Shown here piece by piece: positions 1-8,207 of a stretch of DNA of 64,000 nt (within the stretch, counting starts at the first letter, position 1; every line of letters begins with the position of its first letter). Both the position numbers and the translations under genes were made by a program. The notes under the pieces are model-generated. The model made no database searches, was not told the origin of the DNA, and saw nothing but the letters and a program-made list of their open reading frames with translations. This stretch comes from JAIBJN01 sp963847985 (lineage in GTDB: Bacteria > Actinomycetota > Thermoleophilia > Gaiellales > Gaiellaceae), in assembly GCA_963847985.1 (NCBI GenBank), contig CAWKBS010000006.1, forward strand, positions 19,052 to 83,051, given 5' to 3'.

Positions 1-2146
1 CGTCGAGTTGGTTCGCCAGCAGGATCTCGTTCACGATGCGGTTGAGCCGTTCGGACTCGTCCACGATCAGCGAGACGAAGCGGTCGCGCCCGGCCTCGTC
101 GAGCGCGAAGTCGTGGCGGCGCAGCGTCTGGGCGGCGCCGTAAACGGCGGCCAGGGGCGTGCGCAGCTCGTGGGACGCGGTGGCCACGAACTCGGCCTTC
201 AGCTCCTCGAGCCGGCGGGCGTCGGTGACGTCGCGGAACGCATAGACGATGCCGCCGAAGAAGTCGACGCCCGAGATCGAGATCCAGCGCTCGCCGCGAT
301 CGGTCTCGAGCGGGAAGGTCTCGGGCTGGACCGACTCGGCGGCGGTGCCCACGGGGATGCTGTCGGCGAGGCCCTTCCAGCCTGCGATGGCGTCGCCGGC
401 GCCACGGCCGAGCGCCTCGTCGGGCGTCAGGCCGGTGATCGCCTCGGCGGCCGGGTTCCAGAGACGGATCGTTCCGGTTTGGTCGACGAGGACGACGCCG
501 TCGGCGACGTAGGTGAGCACGCGGGCCGCCTCGGCCGACTCCTCCACCTCGCGCGTCAGGCGCGCGTTGTCGATGCTGAGCGCCATCATCGCGGCGAGGT
601 CCTGCGCGGCGGCGAGGTCGTCGGCGCCGTAGGAGCGGCCGGGCGAGCGGGTCATCAGCGTGAGCGCGCCGAGCGTGCGGCCGCGCGCTCGGAGCGGGAC
701 GCACATACGCGACTCCGTCAGCTCGGGCTTGCCGCGGCGGGCGACCTCGAGGATCTCCGGCTCGGGGCCCGGTCCCGGCTCGTCGCCGGGGGGCATCCCC
801 GGGCCGGCGTGGGCTGCCGCGAGGCGCGTCGCCGTCCCGTCGTCGTCGAGGAGGTCGACGAGGCACCAGTCGGCCAGCTCGCGGACGGTCTGGTCGGCGA
901 CCCGGCGGAGCGCAGCCTGGTAGTTCGGCGACGAGGCGAGGATCTCGCCCGCGCGCGCGAGGACGTCGAGCTTCCGCTGGCGGTCGAGAGCTTCGGCGGC
1001 GGCGGCGCGCTCGGCCGCGAGCAGGCGCTCGCGCTCCTCCCCGGCGTGGCGGCGCTCGCTGATGTCGAGGAGGTAGCCCTGGACGTAGAGCGGACGGCCG
1101 TCGTCGTCGTGCACCGTCACGGCCTCGTCGCGCACCCAGACCACGCGGCCGTCGCGCGAGAGCATCCGGTAGTCGCAGCGAAGCGGTCGTGCGCCGGCGG
1201 ACGCGGCGGCGATCTCGGCCGACACGCGCTCGCGGTCGTCCTGGTGCACGAGCTGGAAGAAGAGGCTCGGCTTGGCGAGCCACTCCTCGGCGGTGTAGCC
1301 GAGAACGGCCGCGACCTGGGGACTGACGTAAAGCGGCGTCTCGCGCTCGCCGAGCGGGTGGACGTAGGTGATCGTCGGCAGGTGCTCCGTCAGGGCCCGG
1401 TACTTCGCCTCGCTTTCGCGCTGCTTCGCCTCGGCGCGGGTCGCCTCACCGATGTCGCGCGCGATGAGAACGGCTCCCGTCGGCTCGCCCGCGGCGTCCG
1501 GGATCGGCGCGACGGTGAAGGAGACGGCGAGCTCGCCGCCGTTCTTGTGACGGTGCGTGGTGCTGGGAAGGTCGAAGTGCTCGCCGAGCTGCGCCGCGGT
1601 GGCAGGGCGCATCGGCTCGTCGCTCTCGGGCGCTAGCAGGGAGACGGGCTGCCCGACGGCCTCGCTCGGCTCGTAGCCGTAGATCGCCTCGGCCCCCGAG
1701 CTCCAGCTCACGATCGTCCCCTCGAGGTCGATGCCGACGATCGCCTCGGCGGCCGAGTCTCTGACGGCGGTCAGCTCGCCGGCGACGAGGCTGCGCTCGA
1801 GCCTGGTGCGCCGGTGACTCGTGGCCAGCCAGCCGGCGAGTGCGCCCACCCCCAGCCAGGCCGGCAGCGCGACGAGGGCGCGGAGCTCCTGGTCGGCGAC
1901 GAAGAAGAAGTGCAGCGTCCAACCGACGCCGGCGACCGCGAGCCCGCTCCAGATCCCACCGAGCGCGCCCGCGAGGGCGGCGATCAGGAGCCCGGCGGCC
2001 ACGGCGACGCCGGGATAGCGGTCGTGCCAGGTTCCGAGCAGCATGACGAGCGCCTCGAGGACGATCCCGAGGACGACCGCGGCGGTGCGGCGGACGCGCG
2101 TCGAAGGGCGGACGGCGGCCCCCTTTACGACGGCCAACGAGGGCAC
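1..2146 (-). CDS. PAS-PAS-GAF-PAS sensor histidine kinase (C-terminus cut off by window edge)
   Basis: This is a sensor kinase read towards the window start, so the ATPase domain is missing. About 715 residues are visible. An N-terminal hydrophobic segment (near residues 20-100) is followed by a PAS domain (about 136-222), a PAS_3-type domain (about 249-355, ending in LLDISERR), a GAF domain (about 383-519), a third PAS (about 533-640) and the HisKA helix with phospho-acceptor motif SHELRTPLA at about 655. The GTG at 2146 is the best in-frame start, but it lacks a well-spaced ribosome site, so the N-terminus is uncertain. The gene is divergent from the SixA-like phosphatase gene. The ligand is unknown and no response regulator is visible. 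Confidence 0.85.
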   Translation of the reverse strand, partial: MPSLAVVKGAAVRPSTRVRRTAAVVLGIVLEALVMLLGTWHDRYPGVAVAAGLLIAALAGALGGIWSGLAVAGVGWTLHFFFVADQELRALVALPAWLGVGALAGWLATSHRRTRLERSLVAGELTAVRDSAAEAIVGIDLEGTIVSWSSGAEAIYGYEPSEAVGQPVSLLAPESDEPMRPATAAQLGEHFDLPSTTHRHKNGGELAVSFTVAPIPDAAGEPTGAVLIARDIGEATRAEAKQRESEAKYRALTEHLPTITYVHPLGERETPLYVSPQVAAVLGYTAEEWLAKPSLFFQLVHQDDRERVSAEIAAASAGARPLRCDYRMLSRDGRVVWVRDEAVTVHDDDGRPLYVQGYLLDISERRHAGEERERLLAAERAAAAEALDRQRKLDVLARAGEILASSPNYQAALRRVADQTVRELADWCLVDLLDDDGTATRLAAAHAGPGMPPGDEPGPGPEPEILEVARRGKPELTESRMCVPLRARGRTLGALTLMTRSPGRSYGADDLAAAQDLAAMMALSIDNARLTREVEESAEAARVLTYVADGVVLVDQTGTIRLWNPAAEAITGLTPDEALGRGAGDAIAGWKGLADSIPVGTAAESVQPETFPLETDRGERWISISGVDFFGGIVYAFRDVTDARRLEELKAEFVATASHELRTPLAAVYGAAQTLRRHDFALDEAGRDRFVSLIVDESERLNRIVNEILLANQLD

Positions 2147-2198
2147 GAGCGGGTGTTCTGCCTGGCAGGGTCTGTCTCCTTCCCGCGAGAATGACCGG

Positions 2199-2690
2199 GT
2201 GACGCGCCTCTACATCCTCCGCCACGCCAAGTCGAGCTGGGACGAGGACGGCCTCCCCGATCACGAGCGTCCGCTCGCGCCGCGGGGGGAGAAGGCGGCA
2301 GCGCGGATCGCCGAGCACGTGCGGAGTGAGGGGATCGCGCCCGAGCTCGTTCTCTGCTCGACGGCGCTCCGCGCTCGTCAGACGCTCGCCGCCCTCCTGC
2401 CTGTGCTGCCTGGCGACGTGGAGATCCTGGTCGAGAACGAGCTCTACGGCGCGAGCCTGGACGGGCTGATCGGACGGCTGCGGGAGGTGGACGAGGCGGT
2501 GGGCGCCGTCCTCGTGATCGGGCACAATCCGACGCTCCACGCGCTCGCGCTGGCGCTCACCGGTCGGGGCGACGAGCTCGACCGCTTCCCCACCGGTGCG
2601 CTGGCAACCGTCGCCCTGACGGCGCCGTGGGCCGAGCTCGGCGAGGGGACGGGCGAGCTCGAGGCGTTGGTCGTGCCGCGCGAGCTCTAG
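2199..2690 (+). CDS. sixA: SixA-like phosphohistidine phosphatase (histidine phosphatase superfamily)
   Basis: The 163-residue protein begins VTRLYILRHAKSSW, the RHxxS catalytic motif of the histidine phosphatase superfamily, with nucleophile His9. The second catalytic histidine lies in VIGHNPT (His109). Length and motif match SixA, which removes phosphate from histidine phosphotransfer domains. The neighbouring divergent histidine kinase is a plausible partner, but that is inference. GTG 2199 is chosen because it places the RH motif near the N-terminus as in the family; the frame continues upstream to 2043 without support. The 3' end overlaps the convergent hydrolase gene by four bases (CTAG). 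Confidence 0.85.
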   Translation: MTRLYILRHAKSSWDEDGLPDHERPLAPRGEKAAARIAEHVRSEGIAPELVLCSTALRARQTLAALLPVLPGDVEILVENELYGASLDGLIGRLREVDEAVGAVLVIGHNPTLHALALALTGRGDELDRFPTGALATVALTAPWAELGEGTGELEALVVPREL

Positions 2691-3823
2691 GCGGCTGCGG
2701 CCAGCGCCTCCTCCAGCGCGTCCTCGCAGGCCTCGGCCCGCTCGGGCCCGGCCAGCGTGCAGGTGACGTAGCCGAAGCCGAGGGCGACCCCGGGGCGGTT
2801 GAGGCCGAAGCCGGAGAAGCCGCCGATCCCGCCGAGGCCGAACGACTCGCCGTCGTCCACGCGGAAGCCGAGGCTCCAGACCGCGTCCTCCTCGAGCAGC
2901 TCGTCGCGACCGCTTGCCTGCGGCCGCAGCGCCTCGGCGAGGGTCTCCGGACGGAGTAGGCGAACGCCGTCCAGCTCCCCGCCCGCGGCGATCCCGCCGT
3001 AGAAGCGCGCGATCGCCCGCGCAGTCCCGTGGCCGTTGACGGCGGGGATCTCTGCGGCCCGATACGCGGCGGAGTTGACGACGCCAACGTCGAGGATTCC
3101 CGGCGGGTTGTCGAGGGAGGCCTCCACCCATCGGCGCGGGTCGTCGCTGACGGACTGCCGCCACGCGCCGCCGGGGTCGACGAGCCGCGCCGCCCGCGCC
3201 TGCTCGGCGGGGCCCAGGCCGATGTGGAAGTCGAGCCCCCACGGCCCCGCGACCTCCTCCGCGAGGAAGCGGCCGGGGCTGCGGCCGTCGACGCGGCGGA
3301 CGACCTCGCCGACGAGGTGGCCGTAGAACCCAGCCTCCTCGCCGTGCTTCGTCCCGGGCTCCCAGAGCGGCGGCGCCGCGGCGAGCAGCCCGATCAGGCG
3401 GTCCCAGTCGAGCAAGACGTCCGGAGGCTGTGGCTCACGGAGGGCGAGGATCCCTGTCTGGTGGGCGAGCAGGTGGCGCACGAGGGTCTGGTCCTTCCCG
3501 GCCTGCGCGTACTCCGGCCAGTAGCGTACGACCGGCGCGTCCAGGTCGAGCCGGCCGCGGTCGGCGAGGACGAGCGCGCACGTGGCTACGAGCGGCTTTG
3601 CGACCGAGTAGGCGTGCGCGATCGTGTCCTCCGCCCATGGTGAACCTGCGACGGGATCGGCGAGGCCGGCCCACAGATCGACCACGAGCTCGCCGTTCAA
3701 ATGGACGGCCACGGCAGCGCCCAGCTCGCCTCGCTCCGAGAGCCCGCGCTCGAACGCCTCGGCCACCACGGCAAAGCCGGGCTTGCAGAAGCCGTGGGGA
3801 CGTTCGCTCACCGGCCGCAGCAT
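2687..3823 (-). CDS. Beta-lactamase-fold serine hydrolase (class C / EstB-like)
   Basis: This 378-residue protein has the serine beta-lactamase/transpeptidase-like fold. The SxxK motif is SVAK (73-76), in context HAYSVAKPL, and a tyrosine motif YGH (167-169) takes the place of the YxN of true beta-lactamases. That pairing is typical of EstB-type esterases and the LACTB-like family rather than of AmpC. No signal peptide is evident, so it is probably cytoplasmic. Substrate cannot be deduced. It starts at ATG 3823 with AAGGGG a few bases upstream and converges with the SixA-like gene. Confidence 0.85.
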   Translation of the reverse strand: MLRPVSERPHGFCKPGFAVVAEAFERGLSERGELGAAVAVHLNGELVVDLWAGLADPVAGSPWAEDTIAHAYSVAKPLVATCALVLADRGRLDLDAPVVRYWPEYAQAGKDQTLVRHLLAHQTGILALREPQPPDVLLDWDRLIGLLAAAPPLWEPGTKHGEEAGFYGHLVGEVVRRVDGRSPGRFLAEEVAGPWGLDFHIGLGPAEQARAARLVDPGGAWRQSVSDDPRRWVEASLDNPPGILDVGVVNSAAYRAAEIPAVNGHGTARAIARFYGGIAAGGELDGVRLLRPETLAEALRPQASGRDELLEEDAVWSLGFRVDDGESFGLGGIGGFSGFGLNRPGVALGFGYVTCTLAGPERAEACEDALEEALAAAA

Positions 3824-3935
3824 GACGGGAAACCCCTTGCGCCGTGCTATTCTCGGCGACGAAAACCAAGAGCGAGTCCGGTTCGCGCAAGGCGCTTTCC
3901 TTACCCGTTCGGAATTGGTGAGGGAGGTGTGTTAT

Positions 3936-4145
3936 ATGGCCAGCGGAACCGTCAAGTGGTTCAACGACAGCAAGGGGTACGGGTTCATCACCCCTGATGA
4001 GGGCACGAAGGATCTTTTCGTGCATCACTCGAATATCGCCGGTGAGGGCTTCAAGAGCCTCTCCGAGGGACAGCGCGTCGAGTACGAGGCGCGCGAAGGT
4101 GCCAAGGGCCCGGAGGCGACGAACGTCGCCCCCGCCGCCGCTTAG
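3936..4145 (+). CDS. cspA: Cold-shock protein (CspA family)
   Basis: This is a 69-residue single cold-shock domain protein that binds single-stranded nucleic acid and acts as an RNA chaperone. Both RNA-binding motifs are present: RNP1 as KGYGFI and RNP2 as LFVHHS, following the typical N-terminus MASGTVKWFND. The ATG at 3936 is preceded by a strong ribosome site (AGGGAGGTG, about 3921-3929). The next gene downstream encodes IF-1, itself a cold-induced OB-fold protein in other bacteria, so a shared cold-response context is possible. Identification is firm; the paralogue number is not. Confidence 0.97.
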   Translation: MASGTVKWFNDSKGYGFITPDEGTKDLFVHHSNIAGEGFKSLSEGQRVEYEAREGAKGPEATNVAPAAA

Positions 4146-4220
4146 CAGCTGTTCGGGAGCGCCCGCGGCCGCTGCGGCGGCCCGGGCGCATCCGAGTTAG
4201 GCGACGTGAAGGGAGGAGCT

Positions 4221-4442
4221 ATCGCAAGCAAGGAAGAGAAGATCGAGATGGAGGGCGAGGTGGTCGAGGCCCTCCGCAACCGGATGTTCCGCATCCAGCT
4301 CGACAACGGCCACGAGACGCTCGGCTACACCGCTGGGAAGATGCGGCGCTATCGCATCCGGATCTTCCTCGGCGACCGCGTGAAGGTCGAGCTCTCCCCG
4401 TACGACCTCACCCGCGGCCGCATCGTCTACCGGTATCGCTAG
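4221..4442 (+). CDS. infA: Translation initiation factor IF-1, apparent AUC start codon
   Basis: This is an S1/OB-fold protein ending with the IF-1 signature GDRVKVELSPYDLTRGRIVYRYR. Homologues begin close to the sequence SKEEKIEMEG, which places the start at ATC 4221. The sequence GGGAGGAG lies just upstream at normal Shine-Dalgarno spacing. The only conventional in-frame start is GTG 4206, which adds five residues, has no ribosome site, and lies between a TAGGCG -10-like box (4198-4203) and the likely transcript start. Residues usually PNAM and LPGD in the family read RNRM and FLGD here, so this may be a second, diverged copy of infA. It is not next to ribosomal protein genes. Confidence 0.85.
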   Translation: MASKEEKIEMEGEVVEALRNRMFRIQLDNGHETLGYTAGKMRRYRIRIFLGDRVKVELSPYDLTRGRIVYRYR

Positions 4443-4515
4443 CGAAGCCCCGCCTGCGGCAGAGAAGCCGCGTCTGCGCGGGGTCTTCCATCTGTATGCG
4501 TTCGTCGTCTTCGCC

Positions 4516-5085
4516 GTGCTCGGCGCGCTGCTGGTCGCGACGACCTCGGGCAGCCGCGAGCGCGTGGCGGCCGCCGCCTTCGGCGGCGCGCTCGTCCTGA
4601 CCTTCGGGATCAGCGCGCTCTACCACCGGGTCAACTGGCGGCCGTCGGCCCGGCGAGTGGTCCGTCGGCTCGACCACGCGTCCATCTACATCCTGATCGC
4701 CGGGACCTACACGCCGTACGGCCTGCTCGTGCTCAGCGGTGCCTGGCAGTTCTCGATCCTCGGGGTCGTGTGGATCGGAGCGGCGCTCGCCATCGTGCAA
4801 CGGGTCTTCTGGCTCGATGCGCCGCGCTGGGTGCCGGTTGCCGCGGGCATCTCCCTCGGGTGGATCGGCGTGATCGTCCTCCCCCAGATCATCGAGGCCG
4901 CGGGCCTGTCCGGGACGTTCCTCGTCGCCGCGGGCGGCATCTTCTACACGCTCGGAGCGGTCGTGTACGCGTTCCAGCGGCCCAACTTCAGGCCGGCGGT
5001 GTTCGGCTTCCACGAGCTCTTCCACGTGCTCACGGTGCTCGCGGCGTCGTGCCAGTTCGCCGCGATCGCGCTCCTGGTCGCCTGA
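4516..5085 (+). CDS. Hemolysin III / YqfA family membrane protein (PAQR superfamily)
   Basis: This is a polytopic membrane protein with the hallmarks of the hemolysin III/PAQR family: ALYHR near the first helix, LDHASIYILIAGTYTPY, and the C-terminal FHELFHVL. These histidines and the aspartate form the metal site in the superfamily. GTG 4516 is only the first conventional start. The reading frame is open from 4384, and the residues KPRLRGVFHLYAFVVF just upstream look like the conserved family N-terminus. No ATG, GTG or TTG lies between 4384 and 4516; ATC 4435 and two CTG codons are the candidates. The frame overlaps the end of infA, which would permit translational coupling. Confidence 0.82.
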   Translation: MLGALLVATTSGSRERVAAAAFGGALVLTFGISALYHRVNWRPSARRVVRRLDHASIYILIAGTYTPYGLLVLSGAWQFSILGVVWIGAALAIVQRVFWLDAPRWVPVAAGISLGWIGVIVLPQIIEAAGLSGTFLVAAGGIFYTLGAVVYAFQRPNFRPAVFGFHELFHVLTVLAASCQFAAIALLVA

Positions 5086-5115
5086 GGGCGGCCCGGCGAG
5101 CACCGGGCCGCCCTC
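5084..5115. terminator. Bidirectional hairpin terminator between convergent genes
   Basis: A perfect 13-bp inverted repeat (GAGGGCGGCCCGG / CCGGGCCGCCCTC) with a 6-nt loop fills the gap between the hemolysin III and ScyD/E-like genes. It has no T tract, as is common in high-GC actinobacteria. Confidence 0.8.
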
Positions 5116-5124
5116 GGCGGTTCG

Positions 5125-6216
5125 CTACGGGTTGATGCGGACGACCGCGCCGCCGCCCGGGCCGAAGACCGTGCCCGTGGTGACGGAGAGGGTGCCGTTG
5201 AAGCCGACGGCCACGCCGCCGGGGGCCATGAGCGTCCCCGGGGCGAGCTCCGTCTTCGTCCCGCCCTTGACCGCCCAGAGGGCGCCGATCGGCGGGTCGC
5301 CGAAGATCTCGGCGCCGAGCAGGCCTTCCTTCACGATCTCGAGGACGTACATCGTCCCGTCCGGCCCGAAGGCCAGGTCGATCACGGAGGTGAACCCGGT
5401 CGCGTACGTGGTGCACTTGCCGGTGCTGGGCGCCTCCGGGTCGCAGACGGCGTCCGTCGCCCCCGGCTCGATCCGCCAGATCCGCGACGTGCCCTTGATG
5501 AAGGGGAAGCCCTTCAGCTCGGAGACGTACCAGGCGCCGTCAGGTCCGATGGCGACCGCGGTCGGCACCGACTCGGCCGGCGTCGGCGTGCCCGGGGGCG
5601 GGCCCGGGAAGGGCAGCCCCGGAGGCCACGGGACGTCCTCGCGCAGGAAGCGCGCGACCGTGGTGATCTTCCGCTTCTGGTCGATCTTGAGGACGTCGTT
5701 GCCTGCGGAGTCGGCCAGGAGGACGCCGCCGCCCGGAAGCAGCGCCAGGCCGAACGGGTTCGACTCCTCGGGGAAGTCGTCCTGGTCGTCCTCGTCCGGG
5801 TCGGTGACCTGGTAGGCGGCGATGTCGACCGACGTCGTCACCTTGCCCTTGCGGTTGAGGCGCACGACCTTGCCGCCGCCTGCTGCGGGGTCCCCGGCGA
5901 GGGTGACCCAGACGTGGTTCGGCCCCTGGTAGGCGACCTCGACCGGCTGGACCGCCTCGGGGTTGGACGAGAGCTGCGCGAAGGTGCGCACCGAGACCTT
6001 GCCGTTCCGCCTGGGCTCGAGCCACAGGACCTTGCCGCTGCCGGTATCCGCAACGAGTAGCGCTCGACCTCCGGCGGTCGAGATGCCGCGAGGATCGGAC
6101 AGCCCTTCCACGACGACTCCGTCAGGATCGGGCTTCGCGGCCGCCGGAGCGACCACCGCAGAGAGCGCGACGACGAGCGCCGCGAGCGCGCAGAGCGCGA
6201 GGCGACTTCTTGCCAC
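5125..6216 (-). CDS. Secreted ScyD/ScyE-like beta-propeller protein
   Basis: This 363-residue protein has a clear signal peptide (about residues 1-27, ending APAAA). The mature part has repeated blade-like segments such as DPRGIS, NPFGLALLPGGGVLLADSAGNDVLKID, TAVAIGPDGAWYVSEL and DLAFGPDGTMYVLE, typical of the ScyD/ScyE family of extracellular six-bladed propellers. The molecular function in non-cyanobacteria is unknown. GTG 6216 is the start, with AAAAGGGG upstream. The gene is divergent from the MFS gene, with about 110 bases between them. Confidence 0.8.
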   Translation of the reverse strand: MARSRLALCALAALVVALSAVVAPAAAKPDPDGVVVEGLSDPRGISTAGGRALLVADTGSGKVLWLEPRRNGKVSVRTFAQLSSNPEAVQPVEVAYQGPNHVWVTLAGDPAAGGGKVVRLNRKGKVTTSVDIAAYQVTDPDEDDQDDFPEESNPFGLALLPGGGVLLADSAGNDVLKIDQKRKITTVARFLREDVPWPPGLPFPGPPPGTPTPAESVPTAVAIGPDGAWYVSELKGFPFIKGTSRIWRIEPGATDAVCDPEAPSTGKCTTYATGFTSVIDLAFGPDGTMYVLEIVKEGLLGAEIFGDPPIGALWAVKGGTKTELAPGTLMAPGGVAVGFNGTLSVTTGTVFGPGGGAVVRINP

Positions 6217-6318
6217 AGATGACCCCTTTTCTGATTCGGGTTGGTTGGAGCCCAGACAGCCAATACGAATTCGCCGAGTGGTTCAAGGGGGAACCGTCCT
6301 TCGAGCCGCAGCGCGCAT

Positions 6319-6330
6319 TAGGCTGCCGCC
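6319..6330 (+). promoter_or_regulatory. -10 box (TAGGCT) placed for a leaderless transcript beginning at ATC 6331
   Basis: TAGGCT occupies 6319-6324 and is followed by six bases before the first possible MFS codon. This spacing equals that of TAGACT before the VOC gene ATG and puts the transcription start on the ATC itself. Confidence 0.5.
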
Positions 6331-7698
6331 ATCGAGCCCCAGGCCGTCGCCCAGAAGCCGCGCCTCGCCCTCGAGATCGCCCTGGCCGTCTCGATCGCGG
6401 TCGCGTTCGCCGACTCGTCGATCGTCGTCCTGGCGCTGCCCGAGCTCTTCATCGAGCTCGAGACGACGATCCCGGGCATCTCCTGGGTGGTCACCGCCTA
6501 CAACCTCGCCGTCGTGGTGGGCGCCTTCCTCCTCCTGGCCTTCGTGCGCCACGTACGGCCCGCGTGGCTCGTGCTCGCTGGGCTGGCGATCTTCCTCGCC
6601 TCCTCGATCGTGTGCGCGCTCTCGAACAGCCTCGAGATGCTTGTCGCGGGCCGCGTCGCGCAGGGGCTGGGCGCCGCGGTCCTGCTCGGCGCATCGCTCC
6701 CTCTGCTCATCGTTCTCGGCGGCGACCGCCGGCGGGCGATCGCCATCTGGGTGACCGCCGGGACGCTCGGGACCGCGCTCGGGCCTGCGCTCGGTGGCGT
6801 CCTCACCGAGGCGTTCGACTGGCGGGCGATCTTCGCCGTCCAGGCTCCGCTGGCCGCCGCCGCGATCGTGGCGGCGCTCTCCGCCGCCGCCCGCGCCCTT
6901 CCGCCTCCGGCCGAACGCGGCCGGATCCCGCTCGGATCCGCCCTCGGGCTGGCCTTCACATACGCGGCCCTGGTCGGCGCGCTCTTCCTCGCGGTGCTGC
7001 TGATCGTCACCGTATGGGACTACGGGCCGCTCTCCGGCGCGGCGATCGTGAGCGCGCTGCCGCTGGCCGCCCTCTGTGCCAAGCCGCTCTCGTCGAGGCT
7101 CTCCGCGCTCGCCGGCGTCGTCGGCGGCTCGGCGCTCCTGGCGGCCGGCCTGGCTGCGCTCGCGCTCCTGCCGGCCAGTGACCCGGTCTACGCGGTGCCC
7201 GCGCTCGCCCTGGCCGGCGTCGGCCTCGGGCTTGCGCTCCCGCCGTTCACGCGCGCCTCGCTGGCGCCCGCCGGCGAGCTCGCCGGGAGCGCCACCACCT
7301 CGGTCGGCGTCCGCCACCTCGGGCTCGTGATCGGCCTCCTCGCGATCGCCCCGTTGCTCGCCTCGGAGCTCGACGAGGCGGAGGAGACGGCGACGCTCAA
7401 CGCCACCGCGGTCATCCTCGATGCGCCGATTCCGCTGACCGAGAAGATCCCGATCACGCTCGACCTCTACCGGGAGTTCCAGCGCGTCCCGGACGGGGAA
7501 ATCCCCGACCTGGCCCGCCCGTTCGACGAGAGCGACGCCGCGGACGATCCCGCCGTCGCGGCCGCGCGCGACGACCTGCTCGATTCCGTGCAGGCGGTGC
7601 TGACGCGCGCGTTTCGTTCCTCCTTCGTTCTTTCCGCGCTGTTCGCCGTGCTGGCAGGCATAGCCGGGCTCGCCTTCGGTCGGAAGGCGCTCGCGTGA
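6331..7698 (+). CDS. MFS transporter (DHA2-like drug exporter type), apparent AUC start
   Basis: This is a polytopic major facilitator protein of 455 codons from ATC 6331. The first helix carries DSSIVVLALPEL, followed by SWVVTAYNLAVVV and the motif LVAGRVAQGLGAAVLLG, a pattern of the 14-helix drug:H+ antiporters. A hydrophilic insert near residues 340-410 precedes a last helix. The frame opens at 6322 just after a TAG, and the first ATG/GTG/TTG is GTG 6487, which would delete helix 1. The ATC at 6331 is therefore the likeliest start. The stop overlaps the next start by four bases (GTGA). Substrate unknown. Confidence 0.85.
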   Translation: MEPQAVAQKPRLALEIALAVSIAVAFADSSIVVLALPELFIELETTIPGISWVVTAYNLAVVVGAFLLLAFVRHVRPAWLVLAGLAIFLASSIVCALSNSLEMLVAGRVAQGLGAAVLLGASLPLLIVLGGDRRRAIAIWVTAGTLGTALGPALGGVLTEAFDWRAIFAVQAPLAAAAIVAALSAAARALPPPAERGRIPLGSALGLAFTYAALVGALFLAVLLIVTVWDYGPLSGAAIVSALPLAALCAKPLSSRLSALAGVVGGSALLAAGLAALALLPASDPVYAVPALALAGVGLGLALPPFTRASLAPAGELAGSATTSVGVRHLGLVIGLLAIAPLLASELDEAEETATLNATAVILDAPIPLTEKIPITLDLYREFQRVPDGEIPDLARPFDESDAADDPAVAAARDDLLDSVQAVLTRAFRSSFVLSALFAVLAGIAGLAFGRKALA

Positions 7699-8168
7699 GC
7701 CGCCGCTGGCAAGGGCTGGTGGCGCTCGCCGCCCTCGGGCTCGCCGCGGTCGTCCTGATCGCAGTGGAGCTGGCGAACGGCGCCCTGGACTACGGCGAGT
7801 CCGCCGTCGCCGACCCGTGCCAGCCGCGTGAGCCGTTCCCCGGCGAGGGCTTCGAGGCCACGATCCAGCGGATCGTCCTGGATGGGCTCGACGGCGCCGC
7901 GTGCGAGCTGAACACCACGCGCGAGGAGCTCGTCCTCTCCCTCGACCCCGAGCTCGGCCGCGACGTCGACTGGGACGAGGAAACGCTCGAGCGTGCCGTT
8001 CGCGCCGGCCTGAACGAGTCGATCGCCGAGGCCGAGGCGCGCGGCTCGATCGGCGGACTCGAGGCCCGCCTCATGCGGGAGGTGGTCGAGCGCGCCCCGC
8101 TCGACTGGCTCATCCAGGGCGGCTCCTCGATCGTCGACCTCCTCGGCGGCCTCTTCGACCGGCGCTGA
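7695..8168 (+). CDS. Membrane-anchored protein of unknown function
   Basis: This 157-residue protein has one N-terminal hydrophobic segment (about residues 7-28) and an extracytoplasmic acidic domain with two cysteines (DPCQP and GAACEL). The GTG start overlaps the MFS stop, so the two are probably translationally coupled, and this protein may be an accessory of the exporter. I do not recognise the family. The last residues (LIQGGSSIVDLLGGLFDRR) could form a second amphipathic or membrane helix. Confidence 0.7.
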   Translation: MSRRWQGLVALAALGLAAVVLIAVELANGALDYGESAVADPCQPREPFPGEGFEATIQRIVLDGLDGAACELNTTREELVLSLDPELGRDVDWDEETLERAVRAGLNESIAEAEARGSIGGLEARLMREVVERAPLDWLIQGGSSIVDLLGGLFDRR

Positions 8169-8207
8169 GAGCGGGAACATCTCGGGCCGAGCCGGGGTCG
8201 GAACGGC

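Noticed and set aside
8..1636. Long plus-strand open frame (542 codons)
   Set aside because: It is the antisense shadow of the PAS/GAF histidine kinase; the minus-strand frame has clear domains, this one has none.
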